The notes under the pieces are model-generated. The model ran no database searches and was not told the origin of the DNA. It saw only the letters and a list, made by a program, of their open reading frames with translations. From contig NZ_CP152003.1 of the NCBI RefSeq assembly GCF_038595065.1, positions 4,506,001 through 4,570,000 of the forward strand: 64,000 nucleotides of DNA, written 5' to 3'. The position numbers and the translations under genes are program-made. The number at the start of each line of letters is the position of its first letter. Position 1 is the stretch's first letter. Below, in pieces: positions 16,795 through 25,344 of the stretch. The DNA comes from Sutcliffiella sp. FSL R7-0096 (lineage in GTDB: Bacteria > Bacillota > Bacilli > Bacillales > Bacillaceae_I).

Positions 16795-16890
16795 TCAACC
16801 TTTCATGTATGTATTTATGTTGCTTACCTTAACATCTACCTCTACTGAACCACGATAATGCTCTTCATAAACTTCGTCTTTTGTTAGCAT
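16795..16890 (-). CDS. Possible 31-residue leader peptide before the SnoaL-like gene
   Basis: GGTGAAGGACTT precedes ATG at 16890, and the frame (MLTKDEVYEEHYRGSVEVDV...) stops 7 nt before the next start. It reads like the end of a longer soluble protein, so it may be a gene remnant rather than a functional peptide. No family recognised. Confidence 0.35.
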   Translation of the reverse strand: MLTKDEVYEEHYRGSVEVDVKVSNINTYMKG

Positions 16891-16911
16891 AAGTCCTTCA
16901 CCATCCTAAAA

Positions 16912-16955
16912 TAAAAAGACTCCTCTGCTACATAAGTAAAGGAGCCTGGGAATAC
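16912..16955 (-). terminator. Terminator downstream of the GNAT gene
   Basis: On the minus strand AGGCTCC pairs with GGAGTCT (one G-U) and is followed by TTTTTATTTT. The 175 nt between the GNAT stop and this hairpin contain no clear gene; they include a GGCAGGCACTGTTACCCC element (17071) and a self-complementary TACTTA...TAAGTA segment (16970-17010). Confidence 0.7.
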
Positions 16956-17129
16956 CATGTACTTACGGATGGACCTTTTCGCCCTGGAAGTCTAAGTATG
17001 TAATACCGATCATGACTGTTGTTGAATGGATACCTGAACCGCAGGGTTCCCTAAATGGCAGGCACTGTTACCCCAAGCCATGAAGATAAGGTTGCGGGTA
17101 GGAAAACAACGTAATTGTTGCCCGGAATC

Positions 17130-17609
17130 TTACTCCACATTAAAATTTCTATTCAGCTTGTATGCAAATATCTCCTCGTCAAACTCTTCATCCACTAATC
17201 CCGTATTCACAAAACCATTCCGTTCATAAAAGGCTTTTGCAAATGAATTTTCTTTTATGATACTTAATACAATTTCCTCAACTTCATGATGTTCGGCAAT
17301 GAATTCGATAATAAGTTGGAGAAATGCTGCTCCAAAGCCTCTCCCCTGAAACTTTGCATCCATCATAAAGCGATCCAGCCAAATATAGCGATTTTCCTTA
17401 TTTTCTGCGCCGATCATGACGAATCCAACCGGTGTTATTTCATTAAACAAACCGTAGCATTTCCATCGGTGCTTTGTATCGTATACTGACTCCAGGAGGG
17501 AAATCTCATTTTGTTCGATATATTTTTTTTGATTGTCTGCGACTTGAAGAGCAATTATTTGACGCCAGTTTGATGAGTTGACTGGTTGAATTCTTAGTGA
17601 ATCCTGCAT
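17130..17609 (-). CDS. GNAT acetyltransferase (BltD/spermidine-acetyltransferase-like)
   Basis: The 159-residue product has the GNAT fold: VGFVMIGAENKENRYIWLDRFMMDAKFQGRGFGAAF includes the acetyl-CoA loop Q-G-R-G-F-G (about 91-96), and ENSFAKAFYERNGFVNTG (about 125-140) is the usual C-terminal motif. The strand order and the E-x-R-Y-I-W-L-D-R-F-M segment resemble BltD-type polyamine acetyltransferases. TAGGAGGTAAATA precedes ATG. Polyamines or a related amine are the likely acceptors. Monocistronic. Confidence 0.8.
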   Translation of the reverse strand: MQDSLRIQPVNSSNWRQIIALQVADNQKKYIEQNEISLLESVYDTKHRWKCYGLFNEITPVGFVMIGAENKENRYIWLDRFMMDAKFQGRGFGAAFLQLIIEFIAEHHEVEEIVLSIIKENSFAKAFYERNGFVNTGLVDEEFDEEIFAYKLNRNFNVE

Positions 17610-17650
17610 TATTTACCTCCTATAAATATTATTGTGACTAGGTGAGTTAT

Positions 17651-18317
17651 GAAGACAATCTCACTTTGTTTTTCCTCTTGAGATTGTCTTCGCCACCCTC
17701 TAATGACAATCTCACTTTGTTTTTCCTCTTGAGATTGTCTTCATCCACCCTCTAATGACAATCTCACTTTGTTTTTCCTTTTGAGATTGTCTTCATCCAC
17801 CCTCTTATGACAATCTCACGCTGATTTTCCTCTTGAGATTGTCTTCATCCACCCTCTTATGACAATCTCACGCTGATTTTCCTCTTGAGATTGTCTTCAT
17901 CCACCCTCTTATGACAATCTCACGCTGATTTTCCTCTTGAGATTGTCTTCATCTACCCTCTAATGACAATCTCACTTTGTTTTTCCTCTTGAGATTGTCT
18001 TCATCTACCCTCTAATGACAATCTCACTTTGTTTTTCCTCTTGAGATTGTCTTCATCTACCCTCTTATGACAATCTCACTTTGTTTTTCCTCTTGAGATT
18101 GTCTTCATCCACCCTCTTATGACAATCTCACTTTGTTTTTCCTCTCGAGATTGTCTTCATCTACCCTCTAATGACAATCTCACTTTGTTTTTCCTCTTGA
18201 GATTGTCTTCATCCACCCTCTTATGACAATCTCACTTTGTTTTTCCTCTCGAGATTGTCTTCATCCACTCTCTAATGACAATCTCAACCTGCATTTCCTC
18301 TCGAGATTGTCTTCAGC
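17651..18317. repeat. Array A: 13 tandem 52-bp units of alternating inverted 9-mers
   Basis: Each unit is GACAATCTC, 17 nt, GAGATTGTC, 17 nt, so the same 9-mer recurs in alternating orientation every 26 bp. Most spacers read ACTTTGTTTTTCCTCTT and TTCATCCACCCTCTAAT, with a few variants (units 4-6 have ACGCTGATTTTCCTCTT; some units have CTCGAG). The first unit is 51 bp. 52 is not a multiple of 3 and no frame runs through. Array B (44378-44949) has the same 9-mers and spacing but different spacers. A diverged single copy lies at 19344-19395, across the NERD gene. Function unknown. Confidence 0.95.
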
Positions 18318-18349
18318 CATTCCGCAACAAAAGACTCCTTAAAAATGAA

Positions 18350-19264
18350 TTAAAATTCATAGTGACGCAATTGTTTCTTTCCTTTACATTGCATATGTCT
18401 CTTTAAGGCTCGACTTATCGTCCGCTTTGGTAACACTTCACCACACCACTCAAAAATATTACTCGTGGTAATTTTCTTTTCTGGGAACAACATGGTAAGT
18501 TCTCTCACGTTTCTCATAATGAGGGATTCCGATATTTCTTTCTCCCCACAACTATTGCATCTACATTTAGTTGCAATAACACTCATCTCATATGCTCCAC
18601 ACTTTATACAAGTACTTCCTTTTCTAAGTTCATGAAATTGGTAGTTTGGAGGGAGATGAAAGGGTGCTTCTTGAATATGAAGGGAGCTAAGCTGATTGGC
18701 TAATATATTGTGGTTATTGTTCAATTTTGGAGAGTTAAATTGGAATCGCTGTAGGTATCTATCAATTTGGCCAGGAAAAAGAAAAGGCTTATTGATGGGT
18801 GCTTGGTATAGGGTGAATTTAGGGTTGATGAAAACGATTAATGCTTGGATAGGTAGGTTGCAGCCGAGGTTTTGGAGAAGCTGACGTAACAAAGATTCAG
18901 TCCTGTTTAGTTGGATTAAAGGATTGGTTACCTCTGATTGCGGAGGAATTCGAGTGTATAAGCGGTCTGAATCGTAGAAATAGTCACCATCAAAGTTCTT
19001 GATTTCAAATAGATAAACAGTGTCAGGGGCAATAATTAAAGTGTCTATTTGAAAGGTATTTCTATTTTGCAGTAGAAGCAGATCGTTGAGAATGAGACAT
19101 TCAGACTGAAGGGTGACGGTTAAATTATCAAATTGTACTTCCCCTTCATATCCTTTACGGAGGTTGTATAGGTGCTTCCTCTCCTTTTCTGATAACTTAA
19201 CTCGAGAATTTAAGTACTGGTAAACCCGCAATTCACGTGACATGGTTCGAGATTTATATAACAT
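18350..19264 (-). CDS. NERD-domain protein with Cys cluster
   Basis: The 304-residue product has a nuclease-related NERD domain: KGYEGEVQFDNLT (about 39), NTFQIDTLIIAPDTVYLFEIKNFDGDY (about 69-95) with the D-x(n)-E-x-K pattern of restriction-like nucleases. A zinc-ribbon-like cluster follows (CIKCGAYE and CRCNSCGE, about 222-245), then a helical C-terminus rich in Lys/Arg. AAAAAGGAGTGTGCC precedes ATG. Its biochemical role is unknown. The gene is bracketed by 52-bp repeats: array A 36 bp beyond its stop and a single copy 80 bp beyond its start. Confidence 0.85.
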   Translation of the reverse strand: MLYKSRTMSRELRVYQYLNSRVKLSEKERKHLYNLRKGYEGEVQFDNLTVTLQSECLILNDLLLLQNRNTFQIDTLIIAPDTVYLFEIKNFDGDYFYDSDRLYTRIPPQSEVTNPLIQLNRTESLLRQLLQNLGCNLPIQALIVFINPKFTLYQAPINKPFLFPGQIDRYLQRFQFNSPKLNNNHNILANQLSSLHIQEAPFHLPPNYQFHELRKGSTCIKCGAYEMSVIATKCRCNSCGEKEISESLIMRNVRELTMLFPEKKITTSNIFEWCGEVLPKRTISRALKRHMQCKGKKQLRHYEF

Positions 19265-19343
19265 GGCACACTCCTTTTTGTATAAATATAACAGATTGAG
19301 TGTTAGTAGTGTGAATTTTTAATCATTTTCCTAGTTTATATGA

Positions 19344-19395
19344 TGAAGACAATTCTCCGTTCATTTCCTCTCAGAAATTGTCTTCATCCACTCCC
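19344..19395. repeat. Single diverged copy of the 52-bp repeat
   Basis: GAAGACAATTCTC...AGAAATTGTCTTCATCCACTCCC keeps the inverted 9-mers (each with a change) and the TTCATCCAC spacer of array A. It lies upstream of the NERD gene. Confidence 0.75.
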
Positions 19396-19428
19396 CCATT
19401 ACAACACAATCCCCTCAACAAAAACTCA

Positions 19429-20367
19429 TCAAACCCCCTTACCAACCGCCACTGCTCGCTTCAACCGCCAACCTCTCATCAACGTATACGTATAAATCCC
19501 AAGCGCCACCCAAATACACATAAACGCTACAAGGTGCGCGTCCGTAAACGGCTCATGGAACAAATACACACCCATGATCAGCTTGATTGTCGGGGCAAAA
19601 TACTGCAAGAGGCCGACCATGGAAAGCGGAATCCTCTTCGCGCCGCTCGCAAATAAAAGCAACGGGACGGCCGTGACCACACCGGACAGCAACAGAAGCA
19701 ACGTCACCGCTACCTCTCCTCCGAACGCTCCACCACCGCTACTCACGCCATGCACATAACTTAAAAACAACAACGCAAACGGTGTAATTAGAAGCGTTTC
19801 TATCGCAAGCCCGACCAACGCTCCCACCTGAACCATCTTCTTGATCAACCCATAAAAAGCAAAACTCAATGCAAGCATGATCGCGACCCACGGAAAAGTT
19901 CCAAAGCTGAATGTCAGCACGAGCACTCCCGCACCCGCTAGAATGATAGACAATGTCTGCAATCCAGACAGCTTTTCTTTTAACACAATGACGGCAAGTA
20001 AGATGCTTACCAACGGGTTGATGTAGTAGCCGAGGCTCGCTTCGATAACGCGGTCGGCATTCACCGCCCAAATGTAGAGACCCCAGTTAATGCTGATGAA
20101 TATGGAGGCAAGGCTTATTCCAATCAACCTTTTCCGGTTCTTCAAGAGACCCTTGAGCTCCAATGTAAAGGAAGGGATTTTACGCAACGCTGCCAAAATA
20201 AGCAACATGAACACTAGCGACCACACAATCCGATGCGCAAGGATCTCACCGGCCGGGACACCGTCCACCAGCTTCCAAAATAGAGGAAGAATCCCCCAAA
20301 GTATGTAGGACAAACCCGCACAGATAACTCCTAATCCAAACTCCCTGTTTTCTGCTGTATGATTCAT
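19429..20367 (-). CDS. rarD: RarD-type EamA transporter
   Basis: From the ATG at 20367 (preceded by AGAGGTACTGAC) the product is 312 residues with ten predicted membrane helices in two EamA halves. Typical RarD segments are GVICAGLSYILWGILPLFWKL, AHRIVWSLVF, NWGLYIWAVNADRVIEASLGYYINPL and VPLLLFASGAKRIPLSMVGLLQYFAPT. An upstream in-frame start at 20424 lacks a ribosome binding site. It belongs to the drug/metabolite transporter superfamily; the family name refers to chloramphenicol resistance in other bacteria, and the physiological substrate here is unknown. Confidence 0.9.
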   Translation of the reverse strand: MNHTAENREFGLGVICAGLSYILWGILPLFWKLVDGVPAGEILAHRIVWSLVFMLLILAALRKIPSFTLELKGLLKNRKRLIGISLASIFISINWGLYIWAVNADRVIEASLGYYINPLVSILLAVIVLKEKLSGLQTLSIILAGAGVLVLTFSFGTFPWVAIMLALSFAFYGLIKKMVQVGALVGLAIETLLITPFALLFLSYVHGVSSGGGAFGGEVAVTLLLLLSGVVTAVPLLLFASGAKRIPLSMVGLLQYFAPTIKLIMGVYLFHEPFTDAHLVAFMCIWVALGIYTYTLMRGWRLKRAVAVGKGV

Positions 20368-20471
20368 GTCAGTACCTCTTTTTTCTTTTTTAATTAGTTT
20401 AGAGGCGCTACTAAAAAAATGCAACGAAAATGTTTCGAGATACGAAAAAAGCGAGGGGCATCAAGCCGCAC

Positions 20472-20792
20472 TCACTCCTCCTCATAATAAAGCGTATAAT
20501 CCCTCACATGGGCCTCTTTAAGAAAAGCAGCGAAACGGGAATGGTGTTCAAATAGTAGACGGTGCTGATCTTGGGCTTGGGAAGTTGTGATGCGTCGGTA
20601 CATTTCGAGGAATTGTTCCAGTGAATCGATGTATTCGCCTGCTTGGTTGGAAAGGTGCTTTTTGGACTGCACAATGCTTTCATTTATTTCTTCGTTTCTT
20701 CGCAGTAGGTTTTTTAAGGTTGGTGATGCGTTATGCAGGAACTCACCGGAGGAAAACGGAAATTTGTATGTATCTTTTATTATTGGGCTCAT
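20472..20792 (-). CDS. Helical protein downstream of the DUF6792 gene
   Basis: The 106-residue product is almost entirely helical and charged (TLKNLLRRNEEINESIVQSKKHLSNQAGEYIDSLEQFLEMYRR), without membrane segment or Cys. Its ATG overlaps the last codons of the DUF6792 gene by 4 nt, so the two are coupled. The size and coiled-coil look recall small partners of type VII-exported proteins, but no WXG or LXG motif is seen. Function unknown. Confidence 0.7.
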   Translation of the reverse strand: MSPIIKDTYKFPFSSGEFLHNASPTLKNLLRRNEEINESIVQSKKHLSNQAGEYIDSLEQFLEMYRRITTSQAQDQHRLLFEHHSRFAAFLKEAHVRDYTLYYEEE

Positions 20793-22359
20793 CTGCTTCC
20801 TCCTGTCACCATTTGCGCGGAACGAATGCTACCGGCTAGCTCCTTGTCTCTATCAAAAAGAACATCCAGTGTCCCCACAACATCTTGAATGAATTTCTCC
20901 AGATGCTTGATTTCCTGTTCAATCGTTTGTATGATCTCTTCAAGTGGCCCCAACACCCCATGCTCGATTGGTTCGAAGCTCTCATCAAACACAACACTTC
21001 TGGCTTTTCGCTCTTTCGGAATCCCACCCAGGATCCCAAAATTCGGCATCCTACTTTTAGGGAGTAGTACACTCGGATTTGCCTCCAAAGCACTTATGCC
21101 CATTCCTATGTCAAACTTTACTCCTAAATAGATTTCTTCCAGTTCACCATGGATATAGCCCCTTAACTCCCGAATGATTTGCTGCTTATCCCCCACACCA
21201 TTCCGGCATCTTTCCATGAATAGCAACAATTCTTCCCTATCAAGGAGAATCGGCATACCACCAATTGGATCAAGCATATTGAAGTATGTCTTCATATGAC
21301 CTGTTCGATATAGCTCGGTTAGATGTGCAATTCCATGATACTCTAGTTGGTCACGCTGTTGGTATCCTTGAACCAGCTGATATCCAAAATACGGGTTAAA
21401 TATTAAAGGTTTTGCAGACTGATTTGCTTCTTTTGCAATATTTACTCCTAAAATGAACCTCCCCAACGGACTCTCATACATCTCTTTCGCTTTCTCCATC
21501 CCTATCTTCCTATCAAAATTCCCAAACCCTTCAATAAATGAAGAAACCCCAGCATTATACCGTAATTCCTGCAACTTAAAAAAAGGCATCCAGGTCAGAT
21601 GGGAAAAAGGATACTGCGCAACATTCGTGAATTCCTCCGTGTCCAAGTCACCCAAATAATGAATCTGCGAACCTATGTAAAGCTTACCTCTGAAATCTTG
21701 AGCATACAGAGGCTCCCCTTTGACACGAACATGTTCAATGATTTGGGCAGGTTCGTTGTAGTACTCTTTGGTGTATTGGATTAGGTCTTTTTCTGGGAGT
21801 TTAGAAGGTCTAGCTATTCCTAAGCGGTTTCTAAGATGTCTCTCAAAAACTTCATCGAATTGATACATGGCGTAAACGTTTAAAGGCGCATCATTCAAGC
21901 CACGAACATTAACAAATTGTTGATGTTTATAATTAGTATTAACCTTCAACGCAAGATTAACAACAATGTGGCCGCCTAATGAATGACCATCTCCAAAAAT
22001 TAATGGATTAGAACCCTTCTTCTCAATTTCACTGCTTACTTGTTTAAAGAATTCCTCTGCATGAATAAGTTGTGAAGTGTTAGTTGCTGCAGCAATTCCG
22101 GTAGTGTTGTAATAAATGTCTTTACCGTCATGGGTTCCGCGGAAAATATAGAAAACTTGATCTATATTCCTCTCAGGGACCTGGATATGAATAGCTAAAC
22201 CGTCCATTCCGGATGGATGACCAATTTTAAATGATTCACTGCTATATAGGCTTAAATTGTCTTTAGTCAATGACAAACCCGTATCTATGAGACATCACCG
22301 TATTGAATTAACGTTAATTCGTTTCTAGCGTTTTTTGATAGAATCGATTCTTCTTTCAT
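20789..22359 (-). pseudogene. DUF6792 lipase-like gene with a 5' frameshift
   Basis: The gene starts at ATG 22359 (overlapping the upstream stop as ATGA, with GAGGGAAGAGTC before it) and codes for MKEESILSKNARNELTLIQY, but reaches TAG 24 codons later, near 22287. A shift by one base at about 22292-22296 gives continuous sense (QYGDV-LIDTGLSLTKDN) into the 495-codon frame that ends at 20789. That frame holds GDGHSLGGHIVVNLAL, a lipase GxSxG elbow, and a helical C-terminus. It could still start at TTG 22276, but no ribosome binding site is seen there. Either the gene is broken, the shift is a sequencing error, or it is translated by frameshifting. Confidence 0.75.
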
Positions 22360-23024
22360 GACTCTTCCCTCAAGTTGGCGTTAAATTCGACACTTTCCAT
22401 TAATGTCTTCATAAACTTTATTTCTTCACTTTCATTAATTGAACAACCATCGGGACATACAATAGAATAATCTAGTTCTAAAATTTGGTTAGACATCTTA
22501 TCAGCCACAAAACCATAATAAACGTTGGCAGCTTCTCCTGTACTTCCTTGGATCATCTTATTTTTCAAAGCATCATATTTTTCTACTGATTTTCCAAAAA
22601 ATATTATTAAATTATCATGTTCATATATCTCAAAATCCTGCTCTTTATCTCTATCAGTTTTTAAAATCTCTAAACGTGTTTCTACCTGCCCATCTTCGAC
22701 TTCTTGATAAGTTCCTTTTAAGCCTAAACTATCCTTTCCTTCCAAGTCCACATATCCATTCCACAACTCAAAAAAATCACCTTGACGCCCATAAGCATCT
22801 GGTTCATTGTCAAGTTGAAAGTCACTCGGAAACAACATCTTATATGTACCAATTTTGGATTCAAACACATGGAACCCTTCAGGCGCCTGCTCCTCCTGTA
22901 TGATAAAATTTCTGGTAAAGGAATCCTTTAATGCAGGCGTATCGTATTGCATGCCTTTCACGACGAAGCCTCCTCCAATCAATAAAATTCCGATAAAGCC
23001 AAGCGCTATCCATTTCTTATACAA
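22356..23024 (-). CDS. Membrane-anchored extracellular protein, paralogue 1
   Basis: Starts at TTG 23024 behind AAAGGAGCG, aligning with the paralogue at 23166; longer in-frame extension lacks support. The 222-residue product has one N-terminal membrane helix (KWIALGFIGILLIGGGFVV), then an outer domain: TPALKDSFTRNFI, EQAPEGFHVFESKIGTYKMLFPSDFQL, YGRQGDFFELW and VCPDGCSI with two Cys likely to form a disulfide. The two paralogues share most of these blocks. It is translationally coupled to the DUF6792 gene, so an envelope role with that lipase-like protein is inferred. Family not recognised. Confidence 0.75.
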   Translation of the reverse strand: MYKKWIALGFIGILLIGGGFVVKGMQYDTPALKDSFTRNFIIQEEQAPEGFHVFESKIGTYKMLFPSDFQLDNEPDAYGRQGDFFELWNGYVDLEGKDSLGLKGTYQEVEDGQVETRLEILKTDRDKEQDFEIYEHDNLIIFFGKSVEKYDALKNKMIQGSTGEAANVYYGFVADKMSNQILELDYSIVCPDGCSINESEEIKFMKTLMESVEFNANLREES

Positions 23025-23165
23025 ATATAATCGCTCCTTTCTATAAGAGCTTTTTTCAAAATTATACCATGAAGTTACTATTCTGGCCTTTTTTGTTTGA
23101 TCAGGGCCATAAGTTAGAGCGAAAGTCCTATTCATATCTTTTATGAGAACAAGAAAAGATAAGTT

Positions 23166-23828
23166 TTAGTTGTAAAATTCCACACTCTCTAACAATCCCT
23201 TCATAAATGACCACTCTTCTTCTACATCTATGGAACAATTATCTTTACATATAAGAGAATAATTTAACTCCAATGATTGATTAGTCTTTCTATTTGCTAC
23301 AAATCCATAATAAACATTTGCTTCTTGTTCATTTGGGTCACCTAGTACCATTTTCTTCTGAATAGAATCGTATTTTTTAACCATCTTCTCAAGAAAGATG
23401 ATCTTATCGTCATATTCATAAGTCTCATAATGCTTCGTTCTAATCCTTTCCGATTTTAAAGTTTGTAAGTTTCCTTCTATTCTTCCTTCGCCTAGTAATA
23501 TAAATGTTCCTTTTAACTCAATCTTTGTTTTAGCATCTTTAGAAGTATCTAAATAAGCTAACCAGCTCTCAAAAGAATCCCCTTGTCTACCATAAAATTC
23601 AGGCGGATCGCTAACCAATTGAAAATCAATCGGAAACAACATAGTATATGTACTAATCTTAGATTTAAACAGATGAAATCCTTCCGGTGCTTGCTCGTCT
23701 TGTAAAATAAAGCTCCTTGTAAAGGGATCCTTTAAAGCGGGGGTAGAGAACTGCGCATCTCTTAATATAAAACTGGCACCTATTAGTAAAATACCAATTA
23801 AACCTAGAGCAATCATTTTTTTATACAA
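23166..23828 (-). CDS. Membrane-anchored extracellular protein, paralogue 2
   Basis: The 220-residue product starts at TTG 23828 with GAAGAGGTAATAAC before it. It has an N-terminal anchor (KKMIALGLIGILLIGASFIL) and the same blocks as the downstream paralogue: TPALKDPFTRSFILQDEQAPEGFHLF, MLFPIDFQL, YGRQGDSFESW, EQEANVYYGFVANRKTNQSLEL and ICKDNCSID with its Cys pair. A tandem duplication is the simplest explanation. It heads the cluster of four genes ending at 20472. Confidence 0.75.
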   Translation of the reverse strand: MYKKMIALGLIGILLIGASFILRDAQFSTPALKDPFTRSFILQDEQAPEGFHLFKSKISTYTMLFPIDFQLVSDPPEFYGRQGDSFESWLAYLDTSKDAKTKIELKGTFILLGEGRIEGNLQTLKSERIRTKHYETYEYDDKIIFLEKMVKKYDSIQKKMVLGDPNEQEANVYYGFVANRKTNQSLELNYSLICKDNCSIDVEEEWSFMKGLLESVEFYN

Positions 23829-24075
23829 AGTTATTACCTCTTCTCCAATAAGACTATTTTTAAATTATACCGCTTAGATATTATTTACTGAGTAACTGGT
23901 TTTGTTTATAGAATGGAATTAGTATAGAAAGCAAAGACCATTTTTCTATATTAATAGTAAAAATGCTCTTGGAAATTAAAATTAGAAGTTTTTGAGTGGG
24001 TAAGATATATATAGTGGTGAGTACCTGAGAAGAGATACGAAGATTAAGGAAAGTTGAAACGTACCCAACTTTCCC

Positions 24076-24234
24076 CTAGCCGTTCAACAAGGTTGTAAAA
24101 ACAATGGAAAGCACAAAACTTAATGATAAGGATATTAACCAATCTTTCTTCCTTGTCGTTTTCAGTAGTATATTTGCAGTTGAAGTAATAGCCAGTAGTA
24201 TGCAAAAAACAAAAAGGATCATTATTAAATCCAT
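24076..24234 (-). CDS. 52-residue two-helix membrane protein
   Basis: AGGGGGCAATAAAG precedes ATG at 24234. The product MDLIMILFVFCILLAITSTA... has two hydrophobic helices (about 2-24 and 34-50) joined by a basic loop (KTTRKKDW). A hairpin (AAAGTTG / CAACTTT, 24049-24074) follows the stop. No family recognised; such two-helix proteins are often stress or immunity-like small proteins. Confidence 0.6.
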   Translation of the reverse strand: MDLIMILFVFCILLAITSTANILLKTTRKKDWLISLSLSFVLSIVFTTLLNG

Positions 24235-24442
24235 CTTTATTGCCCCCTAACTTACCATTATTTAATATCGTTTTTATGGTATCACACTTGTAATTTTTAA
24301 TATATATGTGAATTTAAGGGTCCGGTTGATTCTAGCTATCATTCCTGGTTTTAAATCCTTTTAGCACCATAGCCAACTAAATGATATAATACAGACGAAT
24401 AGGTCTTATTACCTAAAATAAACAAAAGGAGCACCTCTACAT

Positions 24443-25264
24443 ATGGGAATCTATGACCCTGAACGAAACCTCAGAACCCACATACTCAAGCTCTTCCACT
24501 CACATCCAAAGTCAATCGAACACATCTTAAAAGACTACCATTCCAACTCCTCCCTTAACCACGCGCTAGTGACGAGTTTAAAGGAGAAAATACTCTTAAA
24601 CTTAAGAAACTTTCCCGTATGGGATAGGTTTGAAGATGAAGAGATTGAGAAATTGATCGAGCTAGAACTGCACTATCACATCGAAAAAATGAAGTCCGTC
24701 CATAAAAAGCAAACGTTTAATGCTGGATCCTTTAGTTCTCATTTTCCTATTCAATTTGCGGTAACTTCGCTACTTATAATCTCACTACTCCTCTATACCA
24801 TTTATCAGGTATTAGTAAAAGATTTCTCCCCCTCTTCAAACAACGTTCAATATATTAAAGGTAATATAGAGACCTCTAGTGGCTTTGTTCTTCTATTCAT
24901 CGGAATTGCCTTCCTTCTAATCGCAGGGCCACGGGTTGAAAGATTGTACGGTTCTGTAAAATTTATATACCTGTTACTCCTACCAGGGTGCATTGTTTTT
25001 CCTTTTCAAAATGGAACAATAGTCGAGCTTTTATCTGGGTGTATCTGTGGAATAATGGGAATCTGTCTAGGATTGACCTTATTAAGAAGAGGAAGAGCTA
25101 GCTTGGATAAGGCTTGGGTGATATGGGGATGCTTTTTCATTTATCTTGCAACCTATTATAACAAGTTTGGATCATTGTTTAACCCTTTTCCACTTATTGT
25201 TGCTGCTGTAATCGGGCTTCTTTTCTCGAAATGGATAAAATTTAAAGTTCATGGAGTGAAGTAG
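24443..25264 (+). CDS. Rhomboid-like membrane protein without catalytic residues
   Basis: The 273-residue product has a hydrophilic N-terminus (1-95, helical) and about six membrane helices. GFVLLFIGIAFLLIAGPRVERLYGSVKFIYLLLLPGCIV and ELLSGCICGIMGICLGLTLLRRG follow the order of the rhomboid fold, but the active-site G-x-S-G is GCICG and no catalytic His is found in the last helix. It may be an inactive rhomboid-like chaperone or binding protein. AAAAGGAGCACCTCTAC precedes ATG. Relationship to rhomboids is inferred from motif order and should be treated as tentative. Confidence 0.6.
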   Translation: MGIYDPERNLRTHILKLFHSHPKSIEHILKDYHSNSSLNHALVTSLKEKILLNLRNFPVWDRFEDEEIEKLIELELHYHIEKMKSVHKKQTFNAGSFSSHFPIQFAVTSLLIISLLLYTIYQVLVKDFSPSSNNVQYIKGNIETSSGFVLLFIGIAFLLIAGPRVERLYGSVKFIYLLLLPGCIVFPFQNGTIVELLSGCICGIMGICLGLTLLRRGRASLDKAWVIWGCFFIYLATYYNKFGSLFNPFPLIVAAVIGLLFSKWIKFKVHGVK

Positions 25265-25344
25265 GCCCACTTTCTAAATTTATAGGCGATATACCCTTGC
25301 AAAAATGCGATAAAACCATCATATTAAAAGGTAGGAGGTGCGAT

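Noticed and set aside
17651-18317. Array A as a CRISPR array
   Set aside because: Spacers between the inverted 9-mers are themselves repeated from unit to unit, there are no unique spacers, and no cas gene is in the window. The same holds for array B.
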